From assembly GCF_905220565.1 (NCBI RefSeq), contig NC_059401.1, forward strand, positions 16,426,766-16,490,765: 64,000 bases of DNA, given 5' to 3'. Shown piece after piece: positions 23,717-33,985 of the stretch (the first letter of the stretch is position 1; every line of letters begins with the position of its first letter). The notes below the pieces were generated by a model, which worked only from the letters and a program-made list of their open reading frames with translations, was not told the DNA's origin and ran no database searches. The translations under genes and the position numbers were made by a program. Source of the stretch: Melitaea cinxia (taxonomy: Eukaryota > Arthropoda > Insecta > Lepidoptera > Nymphalidae).

Positions 23717-24226
23717 AATCTTGTCGATCGTGTTTGCTATCAGTTGTCCTTGAAAATAACTTACACTAAATAAAATTAATTTTTAACAAAATACTCCTTA
23801 TAAAATATTTTTATATATTTTCGAAGAATTGCGGGATCATTTTTTTTTTCTTTAAAGACAATGTTTAATTTAACTTATTTTTTTACTTAATCAAAATCTC
23901 GGTCGAATGAAACTTTGCGAACCGCTAAAGCATCAGGCAATGCCAAATTTCTTTGATTTCCCCGGGGAGATATTAATGGTGGAAGCGCAGACAAGCTTAA
24001 ATATAAAAAGCGTAGTAATAGCCTTCAGCCATCCCGCCGTGGAAACTGTTTTTCTATTGACTCAAATATAAATGAGTCACTAAAACGGAGTAAGTTTTCG
24101 GAACTAGAAATATATTACTTGGTTACGAGTATGTCTATTAACAGTTAAAAATTTTCAATCTTTAGTTGATTTCTTTTTTCTTGGGATGATAAATTAAATA
24201 CTTGTTTCTATTTTGTTTTTTATATA

Positions 24227-24490
24227 CATAGGTCGGCAAACAAGCGTACGGTTTACCTGTTGATGATGAAGTGATTACCGTAGCTTGTAGATGTCTGCAA
24301 TACCAATAGCATCGCATGTGCGTTGCCGAACCTACCCCCCCATTCTCCCCAGGAGCACCTTACTCATCAACTTTTGTCAATACAACACTGCTTGAAATTA
24401 GCTGTGATTTTCAGTAAAGTTGAATTACTACCTCAGTCTTGCTGCTTCATATTTTAAGCAGTAAATTTCCTGCTGTATCCTAACTCAGTT
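24227..24490 (-). repeat. Interspersed repeat P
   Basis: Minus-strand copy beginning 'ataggtcggcaaacaagcgt' on the plus strand; separated by ~200 bp from another minus copy at 24692. Confidence 0.75.
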
Positions 24491-24496
24491 CATCAT

Positions 24497-24633
24497 TTCA
24501 GCCTATTGCAGTCCACTGCTGGACATGTCTCCACAAGTTCGCGCCAAAAATGGTGTGAACTCGTGTATATTGCCCATAGTGACCACGTTGGGCAGGCGGG
24601 TTGGTGACCGCAGGGCTGGCTTTGTCGTGCTAC
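24497..24633 (-). repeat. RTE-like 3'-end fragment
   Basis: 'cagcctattgcagtccactg', 'acaagttcgcgccaaaaatg' and 'gtgaccacgttgggcaggcg' match the 3' part of 21862-22203 in reverse. Confidence 0.75.
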
Positions 24634-24691
24634 TTCTATTTCTGTTTCTGTGTCTAGTTACTTTTATCAAAATTATTTAAACCTAACTTTT

Positions 24692-24975
24692 TTTTTTTAT
24701 ATCACCAGGTCGGCAAACAATCGTACGGCTTACCTGATAGTAAGCGATTACCGTAGCTTATAGACACCTGCAACACCAGAAGCATCGCAAGCGCGTTGCC
24801 GACCCAATCCCCAATCCCCCAGGAGCTCTGGTCACCTTACTCACCAACAGGAACACAATCATGCTTGAGAACAGTATTATTTAGCTGTGGTCTTCTGTAA
24901 GGTCGAGGTACTACCCCAGTCGGGCTGCTCCATATTTTGAGCAGAAAATTCCTGCTGTGCCCTATCTCAGTTAGA
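24692..24975 (-). repeat. Interspersed repeat P, near full length
   Basis: One of the best copies; plus strand starts 'atatcaccaggtcggcaaac' and ends 'ttcctgctgtgccctatctc'. Confidence 0.8.
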
Positions 24976-25423
24976 AAAAACTTAATGTATTCAAACTTTA
25001 TTTTCACTATGATAGAGTTTTCTCTAGTATTTCATTATTAATTTTACACACATACGCTGCTATGAATAATGAAATATTGAGTTAGCTCATTATAATAAAA
25101 TATAATTCCATCCATGTTACATGTGCATCTACAGTTAAATTATCACGGACGGTCCAACAAGTTTCAATTTCAACTGTACTCTAATTATGAAACTTCGTAC
25201 AGAACACTAAAATTGCAACCCCAGACGAAACTGCGAACCTTTCATTAGGATTCAAATAAAAGAGTTTAAAAACTAGGCATTTATGATAGAAATTCAAGGA
25301 ACTCTACTCAGAGCAGCTCATTAAGGGCTAGTTTTTTTTTTTTGTATGAACTAATAACTGCTACGTAAGACTACGACGACGCAACTACGTGTATTATGAT
25401 ACGTTTTAAGCATTATCGATTCA
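24976..25423. other. Non-coding stretch
   Basis: Nothing recognised. Confidence 0.35.
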
Positions 25424-25696
25424 GTCTATAACATCACGCAACTGGGTACAAGCCCTTTTCTCCATGTTGGAGAAGGACTGGATATATTCTCTACTGTGAG
25501 TAACAATCGCTATCAGGCATTTATGATAACAAGCGGGATTGACAGTTTAACTATCTCATCGAAGCACGCTGGGAAGACCTATAAGACATGTAAACCGATT
25601 TGAAATAATTGTACAAATGCAAATTTACCTATCCCGAGTGGGAATCGAAGCTGCAAACCATCGGTGTTTTAGCTGCCTACACGCACCACCACACAT
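25424..25696 (-). repeat. tRNA-derived SINE, family C, diverged
   Basis: Minus strand: head with B-box remnant ('cccgagtgggaatcgaagct' on plus) and tail 'ctccatgttggagaaggact'. Diverged, internally rearranged copy. Confidence 0.7.
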
Positions 25697-26522
25697 GAGC
25701 GGTTCTTTGAGAAAGCGCTATATTGACAACAAATTCTTAATCTTAAGCTTAAATTCTCTGATTGTAATGTCTATGTACGCATATCGAGCACATCTGCGTG
25801 GCAATATACATATAATAAATTTAATATGCAGCTGTTAACTCTCACTGCATCAAATTTCAAGAGTGCTCTGCGCTGCGCTGCGGAACCTGTAACGCTTGAA
25901 AGGACAAGCTCCCTCCTACAACAGTACCATCTTTGTGTAAATTATCTCAACAGAGTATGGCCAACTATTACCGTTAAAGCGAACCACCTAGAACTAAGCG
26001 AAGTGCTGCTCATAACGGATTATGAGACTGGCTTTAACGTGAGGTTTTTAAGTATATTCTTTTCGCTTTCAAGGGAATTCGTTTAAACAGTAATGATACG
26101 AATGTATGCGACCGTTTTTGGAACTTTCAAAAACGGTAATGGATACGAAACGTGTATTTTACAAGCACTTAATAATTAATTGGGAGCGATATTCACAACG
26201 TTTATTATGACTCATAATCAAATTACATTAAAAAAGAAATAAATTCTGAATCTAAACTAAAACTAAAAAATCCGTTAAACAACACTATTTAAAATGAATG
26301 GGATTTAATCCTTTAGGTTTCTTATGATTATCTCATTTTGTCACTATTAATCTTGTTTGAAAACTTCTTATTTATGTAGTATGAACTTATGTATGTGTAT
26401 ATATATGTAAACAATCTATCTATATATGTATGTATGTATATTTATTGAGTTTTTTCACATTATTTTGTATAACATTAAGCTGTACACCTACACCATCAAT
26501 ATATCATCTCCTTTGCCCTAAG
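25697..26522. other. Non-coding stretch
   Basis: A GC-richer part at 25840-26010 is open for ~85 codons (25826-26086) without recognisable similarity. The remainder is AT-rich with short (tatg)n at 26395-26440. Confidence 0.35.
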
Positions 26523-26558
26523 GTTGCCTGGAAGAGATTGCTTTTAAGCAATAAGGCT
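26523..26558 (+). repeat. Left half of a split LINE 3' end
   Basis: 'gttgcctggaagagattgct' and 'aagcaataaggct' belong to the repeat seen whole at 12174-12305. It is interrupted by the insert 26559-29067 and resumes at 29068. Confidence 0.8.
26547..26558. repeat. Target-site duplication, left copy
   Basis: 'agcaataaggct', repeated exactly at 29068-29079 (13 bp if one more A is counted). The duplicated bases are part of the pre-existing LINE tail. Confidence 0.85.
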
Positions 26559-26577
26559 TTTTTTTTTTTTTTTTTTT

Positions 26578-26731
26578 TTATTTATAAATTTTGATCCACG
26601 GGCTCAAAATGCCCGTGCCTTTGTTTATCATGCATGCATTATAATACTACAGGCGATTTTTCTACTTATTATACTACAGATCGACAGTCCTGTGACTGCC
26701 TAGTAAAACTAGGAAGTGGCCCGACGCCGAC

Positions 26732-26767
<36 letters not shown>

Positions 26768-27459
26768 CCTTACTAAATACTGTTTATGCAGAAGTATACA
26801 CATAATTGCTTTCTAATTTCTAACATTATTATTTTTCTTATCTATGTCTATATTTACACTTATTTGCCTAGTTATCATATATGTACACTTATTTCCTAGT
26901 TACCATATATGTACACTTATGTTCTACTTACAATGTACACTTAACCTATGTTACTGTTAGTAAGGATTTTTTTTTTTTTCTTATATATATATTATTTTTT
27001 ATATAGTTATTATTTGTTTATCTATGTATAAGTTATCTATTTCTGTTATTTACTTAAATTTCACTACATAACTATTTATTTATCTATTTTTTTATTTTAT
27101 TTTATAGGTACATCCACAAAATACATATGGAACATTATATATAATTCACTATTACATTATTATCTAATATGTATCCCATCACGGGGTACACAACATTCCA
27201 CATTATATTAATGCCGTGTAGCAAGTATAATTAAAATTACTTCGCATAAAAAATTAACAGTAAAGATGCTACATGTTAATAATAAAATTCATTTAAAAAG
27301 GTCATCAATCAAATTTATATAAAGTGTAAAGTTGAGATAATATTAATAATCAAACTTAGCTTAACTAAAATTTAAATAAATATATCAACATGCAAAATAA
27401 CTGCTATTTGTAACTATTTGATAAACCAAAAGGATATAAGAATTTATATATTTATATAT
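26578..27459 (-). other. 3' region of the helicase insert
   Basis: AT-rich (unlike the GC-balanced frame) and non-coding. Its outer part, 26578-27237, matches 40780-41451 closely. Differences are mainly in homopolymers: a T run of ~34 at 26734-26767 against ~10 at the matching place, and (ta)n length near 41170-41204. Contains three spaced copies of 'acttatttnccta...tatgtacact'. The match ends at 27237; 27238-27459 has no second copy here. Confidence 0.75.
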
Positions 27460-29031
27460 CTACTTTCTTATTACTATATCATGAGCCACGCCTGATCCCA
27501 GCATCTTGAGCAGAGCCCTTGCCAACGACATATCACGCTTGTGGATGGTTCTTTTCAGGTTGTGCTCCAAGATTGTTTTTGTCGAGGCACCCAGCGCTCG
27601 GCTAACGAACCTGCCGATTGCGTCATCACCGTCGTCAGTGTAGTAGACACAGGTGTTAGTGTGTCTTGTTAACGCTACTACCGCATGAGGCACACTGTCG
27701 TGGATTTGTAGCCTCTCGGTCTTTGTCTGGACGATGATGACCTCGCTGTAGGTTTGCCCTTGTGCTTCATGAATGGTCATGACGCGCGATCCCTCTCCAG
27801 CACCGTATCCCTGGTCCATCAGGAATTTTTTCTCTTCCTGCGTATAGACCAAGTATAGGGTGGCCTTTTGAAGTTTTGGTATTGGCGCGCCAGTGTATCC
27901 ATTCATTCTGAGGGAGTGGATGGTGGGATTTGCCGAGTACATGTTTATATATACCTCGCAGATGGCATATACAACGTCCATGGGACTCCGGTATGTGCAG
28001 GACAACTCACGTGAGATGTTGATTGTCAGGTAAGGTCTACAGTACCTTATTTCGAACAGATTTTCTCTGTCTATATAAGGCAACTGGTTGACATCTCCGA
28101 TGAGAACAACTTCGCTTGCCCCCGAAAGCCGAGCCGCCATTACTATAGCTCCAAAATGGTTCATAAGGGCTTCGTCCACCGTTAAACGGTTACATTTCGT
28201 GCCCCTTTTGAATCCATTTGTTAAAATGGAGGCCATAGTACGTACCCTAGACCTGATTTTGTCGCCAAAGCGGCGGGCTAGTTTCTCTTTAAGATCTTTG
28301 GCAGCTTCGACCGTCGTGGTAACTACTATTTCCACATTCTCATCGAAGTTCCTAACTATGTGTGTCGTTTTTCCGCACCCAGGTACCCCGTTTATCCACT
28401 CCAGCTTCGGCAATTGCCAGCCCACGAGGCCCGCGTCGACATCAAGATCAACTGAAATGGATTTTGCCATCTCAAGCATCCTGTCATCCAGCATTACTCT
28501 CGTGCACTTGGCAACTACCAAAACCGGGTCCCTCGGAGGTGTTAAAAATTTTGGTGACGTGTTTTCCCGCCCCGCAGCCTCGGCCGTGCCCACAAAACCA
28601 CCCGTGCCGCTATAGGCTGCCATATATTTTCCTGACATGTGTCCTTTGATAACCTGGGACGTGTCGTTATTATATATGGCTGCCTCTGCCTCATCGAGCA
28701 GCACCTTCAGCAGACCTTCGCTGCCTCGCTGATGGGCCTCCAAGATCTTTTTGCATGTGGCCAAGTTGACTTCTCGATTGGCTTTTACTATGGCTAGGAA
28801 TTCAACCATTGCGTTAACTGCATGGTCTAGCGGGTTCGATGCCGGTCTTAGCCTGGGCGGGGTTACTTGTCCCTTATCGGCCCTAGTTCGGTGAGTTTTC
28901 GGCTTAACCGGTTTTCCTAGATGGTCAGCCCTCAGAAACTCCCTTAGAGCCATAGCCTGTCGGTCCGTCGATGTTGAAGGTCGAGGCGCGCGGCGAGACG
29001 AATTAAACGTCGTCTTTATTGGAGAGACCAA
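27460..29031 (-). CDS. Endogenous virga-like RNA-virus superfamily 1 helicase
   Basis: 523 codons without a stop, ending TAG. The protein has all six motifs of the viral SF1 helicase of alphavirus-supergroup replicases: Walker A GVPGCGKT (215-222), Walker B VDEA (285-288), motif III IGDVNQLPY (311-319), motif IV TYRSP (346-350), motif V TIHEAQGQTY (419-428) and motif VI VALTRHT (452-458). The pattern IHE-QGQTYS then VALTRHT followed by YYT is closest to tobamovirus/virga-like helicases. Residues 1-205 look like the linker that precedes the helicase. No methyltransferase or polymerase domain is present. The first codon is TTG and the frame stays open into the T run, so it is cut at its 5' end; the first ATG is codon 27 (28953). 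Its base composition is far more GC-balanced than the surroundings, a sign of foreign origin. An intact frame suggests recent insertion or selection. Alternatives: recently retroposed copy of a domesticated host gene. Confidence 0.85.
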   Translation of the reverse strand: MVSPIKTTFNSSRRAPRPSTSTDRQAMALREFLRADHLGKPVKPKTHRTRADKGQVTPPRLRPASNPLDHAVNAMVEFLAIVKANREVNLATCKKILEAHQRGSEGLLKVLLDEAEAAIYNNDTSQVIKGHMSGKYMAAYSGTGGFVGTAEAAGRENTSPKFLTPPRDPVLVVAKCTRVMLDDRMLEMAKSISVDLDVDAGLVGWQLPKLEWINGVPGCGKTTHIVRNFDENVEIVVTTTVEAAKDLKEKLARRFGDKIRSRVRTMASILTNGFKRGTKCNRLTVDEALMNHFGAIVMAARLSGASEVVLIGDVNQLPYIDRENLFEIRYCRPYLTINISRELSCTYRSPMDVVYAICEVYINMYSANPTIHSLRMNGYTGAPIPKLQKATLYLVYTQEEKKFLMDQGYGAGEGSRVMTIHEAQGQTYSEVIIVQTKTERLQIHDSVPHAVVALTRHTNTCVYYTDDGDDAIGRFVSRALGASTKTILEHNLKRTIHKRDMSLARALLKMLGSGVAHDIVIRK

Positions 29032-29067
29032 TCTGTGGAGAAAAAAAAAAAAAAAAAAAAAAAAAAA

Positions 29068-29180
29068 AGCAATAAGGCTGCCTTTTGTACATTTTTCTAC
29101 TAATTATTGTTAATGTTGCTTGTTTATTTTATTTCTTGCTTGGCGTACAATAAAGTGTAAATAAAATAAATGAATAAATA
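29068..29180 (+). repeat. Right half of the split LINE 3' end
   Basis: Starts with the second copy of the duplication (29068-29079) and continues 'gccttttgtacatttttcta' to 'ggcgtacaataaagtgtaaa', the same order as 12174-12305. Confidence 0.8.
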
Positions 29181-29261
29181 AAACTTAAGTGGCATATCCC
29201 TAAATCCCCTAATCTAATCCCTAATATCCCTATTTCATATGCTGATGAAAGCGTATTTTTT

Positions 29262-29434
29262 ATTGTTTTTCGGAGGGCATGAGGAACCGTCGATCATTAT
29301 ATTATCATAGATACCAAATAGCGATCATAACTCGTAATACAGAAATTATACGCCAACCCAAAGTCGGGCACCATTGTGAAATAAGCTTTAACCCTTCTGC
29401 TCCACGAATAGAAGCCTCTTTCCAGCAGTGGCAC
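29262..29434 (+). repeat. SINE body fragment
   Basis: Diverged family B/C body and tail ('tattatcatagataccaaat', 'acgccaacccaaagtcgggc', 'agaagcctctttccagcagt'). Confidence 0.65.
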
Positions 29435-29968
29435 ATGTACATGTTAACTCAGTTCAGTAATGCAAAAAAATACGCCAAGAATTATCAAATTAAAATATAA
29501 ATGAAAAAAAAAATCAAAGAAACCATAACCTGCTTCCACAATAGATAAGTAAAGATGAAGACAAGATAAATTGACTTTGGAATCGACAAATTATTATAAA
29601 ATTTTGGCAACTATTCAAATAGTATGGTAGCTACACAAACATTTTGTTAGTCACGCCACGATAATGTACTGACATTTTTAAAACTTGTCTTCAGTCAAAA
29701 TTTCTTATCAAGATAAGTAAGACAAATGTTGATAATTATACAGACAATTCTAGTTAATGAATTCACAAAACGCTAAGCTTTGTTAATGCGAACAGCATTA
29801 AAGCGTCACTAATTACTGAGTAATTAAAAGCTCTCAAAGTTAAGTAAGCGACGAAAAAGTTCCGTCGACTCAGTTTTTGCGTAGAAACATTCTGTTGCAA
29901 TTATATTATTATTATTCTATTTTCTAACTAGTTCGTACTTAATAGATAATTTTCAAATGAAAATGAAA
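29435..29968. other. Non-coding stretch
   Basis: AT-rich; nothing recognised. Confidence 0.35.
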
Positions 29969-30327
29969 TATTTAATATTATAAAGAGGTAAAGTTTCTAA
30001 CTTTGTTTGTTTGTAAGATTACCATCTTCGCAAATACTGATCCGATCACGGAAATTCTTTCACTAACAGAAAGTTACACTATTCAGGAGTGGTATGAGCT
30101 ATATTTTACTGTGATTGAACAAAAAATTCAGTGAAAAATCTTATATATAAAATTTTCATGTCACAATTTTAGTTACAATACTCCTCCGAAACGGCTGGAC
30201 TGATTTTATGAAATTTTGTGTGCAAATCGGGTAGGTTTGAAAATCGGCCAAGATCTATTTTTCGTACAGCCAAGTTATAAGGGGTAAATAACATATATGG
30301 CAAACCAACGTTTGTGGGATGAGCTAG
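29969..30327 (+). mobile_element. Non-autonomous Helitron
   Basis: Sister of 17823-18202: 'taatattataaagaggtaaa' near the 5' end, 'ctgatccgatcacggaaatt' inside, and 3' end 'ggatgagCTAG' followed by T. The first bases are mutated. Confidence 0.8.
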
Positions 30328-30339
30328 TAAAGAATATTT

Positions 30340-30568
30340 GACGAGCGTTGGCGCAAAAGTCACAGCACTAGTTTGTGGCTATTACGCTGGCAGTTGTACG
30401 TTCGATCCCCGCACATGTCAAACATTTGTATTGGCCATATACAGATGTTTGCCGTGGTCTGGGTGTTTGTGCAGGCCTTCAGTCCAGTGTGATGGATTAA
30501 GCTCTGATCCTTCTCCTACATGAGGAAAGAAGCCTATGCCCAGCAGTGGGATATTACAGGCTGCAGCG
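30340..30568 (+). repeat. tRNA-derived SINE, family B, internally deleted
   Basis: Head 'gagcgttggcgcaaaagtca', B box 'acgttcgatccccgcacatg', and tail 'atgcccagcagtgggatatt'. About 110 bp of the body is missing between 'gtgcagg' and 'gtgtgatggatta'. Confidence 0.8.
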
Positions 30569-30612
30569 TATAAAAAATATTTGAATTAAGAATATATTGC
30601 TAAAACATCGAA

Positions 30613-30921
30613 TGTACTGTGTGGCTACGGTACTAAAGAATATAGTCACACCCTCTCTTCCCGTGGATGTCGTAAGAGGCGACTAAGGGATAACACAGTT
30701 CCGCTACCACCTTAGAACCTAAAAAGCCGACCGGTGGCGGAATAACCATCCAACTGCTGGCTTTGAAATACACAGACTGAAGACGGGCAGCAGCGTCTTC
30801 GGTGCGACAAAGCCAGCCCTGTGGTCACCAACCCGCCTGCCCAGCGTGGTGACTATGGGCAAAACACATAAGTTCACGTTATTTTTGACGTAAACTTGTG
30901 GAGGCCTATGTCCAGCAGTGG
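30613..30921 (+). repeat. RTE-like retrotransposon 3' end
   Basis: Best match to 21862-22203; ends at 'ggcctatgtccagcagtgga' without the (atg)n tail. Confidence 0.8.
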
Positions 30922-30924
30922 AAA

Positions 30925-31345
30925 CATACAATATAGAGTATCTTAAGAATAAATAGACGTTTTCAAGAAAAGAATACTCAAACTAAGACCTCATCTGTAT
31001 TTTCCATCAATAATTCTTAACGCTCTCTATACTTAATAGCATTAGTTAGAGTTACAAGAACTGTATCCACAAACTTTACAGCAGTTAAAATCACAGAATA
31101 AATCCAGTCTGGTTCGATTAATGCTTTTAAAATCCGGTGATAATATGCTGAAGAAAGAAACTTTTCAGTTTATTATATTTTTCGATCAACTTCTTACCTA
31201 ATCTGGTTTTTAAAAGTTCGTACTTCGCTTTTCGCACACATCTCGAGCGCTTTTAAATTCGATATGGACATTTCACTATGCCAGGTAAAACTTTTATGAT
31301 ATAATATATACTTTGTGTATTTGAGCAAAATATTATAGAATCTAA
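30925..31345. other. Non-coding stretch
   Basis: No supported feature. Confidence 0.35.
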
Positions 31346-31349
31346 TATG

Positions 31350-31645
31350 TTTTAACCGACTTAAAAAAAGGAGGAGATTACTCAATTAGACTGTAATATA
31401 TATATGTTCGGGGATGACTTCGTCATTTATGAATCGATTTTGATAATTCTTTTTTTTTTGTTGGAAAGGAGATATCGCAAGTGTGATAAGGAAACCAGGA
31501 TCTGATGATGGAATCCCAGAGAAATCGAAGGAAACCCTCGAAAATCGTAGTGACGACTAGTGCGTTTGTTAATTTTTTTCGTATACTTACGTTGTATTAC
31601 TTGTCGATGTAATTGAAGACGTAATTGAATAATTGTGTTTGCGAG
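31350..31645 (+). repeat. Interspersed repeat starting 'taaccgactt'
   Basis: Starts 'ttaaccgacttaaaaaaagg' and runs to 'tcgatgtaattgaagacg...tgtgtttgcgagc'. The distal part matches 61370-61450 in reverse ('tgtgtttgctcgcaaacga', 'ttcaattacatcgac'). A common type of lepidopteran repeat end; family not determined. Confidence 0.5.
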
Positions 31646-31649
31646 CAAT

Positions 31650-32310
31650 TATCATATTTATTACTAATTCAGTACTCTCAGAAATTATCCGAACGATTAG
31701 AAATTCATTTATCTAGCTGCAGGCTTACAAGATCACGCTGTTATTGTCAACTAATCTAACATAAGTGGCACATTACATTTATTCACTCTCTCTGTGAATA
31801 AACTACAAAGTTTTTATACTTTATCCGCTTTCACTAAATCCTTTACCCTTTCATCAGCGCGTTCATTAATAAGTCATCTCCGAAGAGACGTCCCAGAATT
31901 GATTAATAAAATATACGGATAAACCTAAGTGAATCATCTAGCACTCTATTCATTACGTACTATCGAGTCTACAACTAAATCCGTTCGGATATCGGGTTTG
32001 ATTCCCCGTTTAAAGTCGAATAGGCCGGAAATCGATTGCTTTGGAAGCTCCACGTCCGAATTGTAGGCGAGAGTTCGCGGAAATGGACTTTATCTGGAAA
32101 CGTCATTGTTATATTTCATATTTATTTTGTGGACGTTTCGTGAAAAAAAGTGTTTGATCTAAAGGAATGTGTGTATTTAGCAAAAATATTAATATTCTTT
32201 ATTATATATGTTATTGTTTAATTATTGTATTGCATAGATAAATAAAATGTGAATATAATTAATAAAGTTTATATTTATATAATTTTCGGGTCACGAAACC
32301 AAAACTATCT
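31650..32310. other. Non-coding stretch
   Basis: A GC-richer part at 31960-32090 has no open frame of note. Nothing recognised. Confidence 0.35.
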
Positions 32311-32571
32311 AAATAAATAAATAAATAAATATCTACACAATACACACACGGTCGTCTGTTCCTAAAGTAAGCAACTGAATGCTTGTGTTATAGGTAACAG
32401 CCGACTGGTATATAGCTACATATTTTTTTTTCGATAAACATACTTATAAATAATACATATATAGATATATAAATAAATATTTATATTACACCCAGACTCG
32501 GGGTGGGAATCGAACCCACAACCCTCGGAGCAGAAAGCAGGGTCACTACAAACTGCGCCAACGGGCTAGTC
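32311..32571 (-). repeat. tRNA-derived SINE, family A, full length
   Basis: Minus strand: 'gactagcccgttggcgcagt' (A-box region), 'gggttcgattcccaccccga' (B box), tail and (tatt)n end. The best-preserved copy in the window. Confidence 0.88.
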
Positions 32572-32817
32572 AAAGTGTGTCTTTAAAACACCATTCTGAG
32601 TGGATGTTGACTTTTGAAACATAATACGTACATAAACATCTTTTGATTGATTATTATATGTATATAGATTGATTTTATATACATATAATAATTTTTAGAG
32701 CCATCCCTATAAATCTGGCCTGACAAACTGAAATTTTACTAATCTCTTCCTAGTGCCCCCTCCCCCTCCTCCTCCTCCGACTCTCCTAAAGCAGGAGTAC
32801 CTTATTTGTTTAAATTA

Positions 32818-32880
32818 AAACAAAATATAATAAATATTCTTTATTGTACACCAGGCGATCTCTACCAGGCAACCGTGTTG
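32818..32880 (-). repeat. LINE 3' end, 'gcctggaagagatcgct' family
   Basis: Minus strand 'ggttgcctggtagagatcgc' then 'ctggtgtacaataaagaata'; internally deleted. Confidence 0.65.
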
Positions 32881-33251
32881 CGGAGGATATAATAACCAGT
32901 GAACGCAGACAGGCATAGGTGTACTTATGACATATAGAATAATATTATTGTATATTTATATAAATATATAAATAAAAAATAAAAAAATAGACATAGATCA
33001 TCTGCGACTTTATAGATACCAAGAAATAACATGACTATCAAGAGAATCCTATTTACTCGATAAATATATAATAGTAATACCATAAGTAATTAATCATTGG
33101 CTCCTGGACTCAACTTGATAGTGAAATTTATTAAGATGACTCACACATAGACGGCGGACAACACACACACACATATATATATATAAACACTAGACGATTG
33201 TGTGATTGTATTTGTAATAAATAGAATAGGAATAACAAAGTATTAAATAAA

Positions 33252-33400
33252 CTAGCGGTCGCTCAGTGGTCGAAATTCGATCATATAAATATTAAAATAA
33301 ATGAATTTATTATGGTTATGTTTGACATTCAGTAAATATAAACAATATTAATCTATAATCTATTCTCTATTTGACCACAGACTTTAACAATAAACAAAAG

Positions 33401-33433
<33 letters not shown>

Positions 33434-33612
33434 CCATGTCAAATACATGTGAAATTTTTTTTAAATGTATTTTCTATGCATAATTAAAAAAAATATTAGC
33501 ATTCTGCACTTTTTCTCTACATAAACTATAAGTATGCGAAATTTCATACTCCTCCGTCCGCGAAATTTTCGTAAAAGGGTTACAAAGTTTTTCCTTCAAG
33601 TATGAATGTATA
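33252..33612 (-). mobile_element. Non-autonomous Helitron, H1 family
   Basis: Minus strand ends 'actgagcgaccgCTAG' followed by T. Shares 'gaaatttcatactcctccgt' (plus strand) with 35075, 42828, 51991 (plus orientation) and 55195. A (ta)n run at 33404-33430 lies inside; the 5' end is degraded. Confidence 0.75.
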
Positions 33613-33629
33613 AATAAATAATAAATAAA

Positions 33630-33790
33630 CGCTGCACACTCAGTGGCCTCCAGTAGAATTTTCTCCTGTGTCGGGGGTCCGGAAATACACAGTACATAAG
33701 CACAAATGCACAGACCACGACAAATATCTATATGGCCAATATAAATATTTGTCATATGCGGGGATCGACCGCTAGCGTAAAATACAGTGC
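33630..33790 (-). repeat. SINE family D
   Basis: tRNA-like head with 'gcggggatcgaccgctagcg' (plus), shared 'tatggccaatataaatattt' and the 'cacactcagtggcctccagt' tail. Confidence 0.65.
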
Positions 33791-33837
33791 TGTGACCGCT
33801 GCGCGTCGTTAAATGGCGTTGTTGCTTGAAGGGATCA

Positions 33838-33985
33838 TTGAAAAGGTTTCTCTGCCTGGTGTTTAACTACCAACAGCCTAAGCTCACCAGAACACAACAA
33901 ACCTCAATATAGCCAATACAAATGTTTGTCATGTGCGGAGATCGACCTAGCGACAGCGAGCGTAACAGCCACTTTTGACCGCTGC
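33838..33985 (-). repeat. SINE head fragment
   Basis: 'agccaatacaaatgtttgtc' and 'atgtgcggagatcgacc' match family B/D heads; the rest of the body differs. Confidence 0.55.

Larger units (their letters stand above)
26559..29067 (-). mobile_element. Retroposed insert carrying a virus-derived helicase gene
   Basis: About 2.5 kb inserted into an older LINE 3' end and flanked by a 12-13 bp duplication. On the minus strand it begins with a run of ~26 T, enters the open helicase frame within ~10 bases, passes the stop into a ~900-bp AT-rich 3' region, and ends in a run of ~21 A just after AATAAA-like sequence (26559-26585). The 3' region (26578-27237) has a second copy without the frame at 40780-41451. 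A poly(A) end, duplication and 5' truncation are hallmarks of LINE-mediated insertion of an RNA (established mechanism). The T run at the other end is unusual. Whether the source RNA was a viral genome, a host transcript of a captured viral gene, or a virus-host chimaera is not decided by the sequence. Confidence 0.75.

Noticed and set aside
25826..26086. 86-codon plus-strand frame
   Set aside because: No recognisable domain; a short exon cannot be excluded, but nothing supports it.
27460..27465. Leaky stop with polymerase readthrough, as in tobamoviruses
   Set aside because: The stop is TAG, but the following codons are ATA TAT and the downstream sequence is AT-rich without polymerase motifs.
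28088..28649. Plus-strand frames of 175 and 95 codons within the helicase gene
   Set aside because: Antisense shadows of the minus-strand helicase frame; no domain of their own.
26559..29067. Viral insert as assembly contamination
   Set aside because: Flanking LINE halves with a target-site duplication and a second genomic copy of the 3' region argue for true integration, though reads across the homopolymer junctions would be needed for proof.
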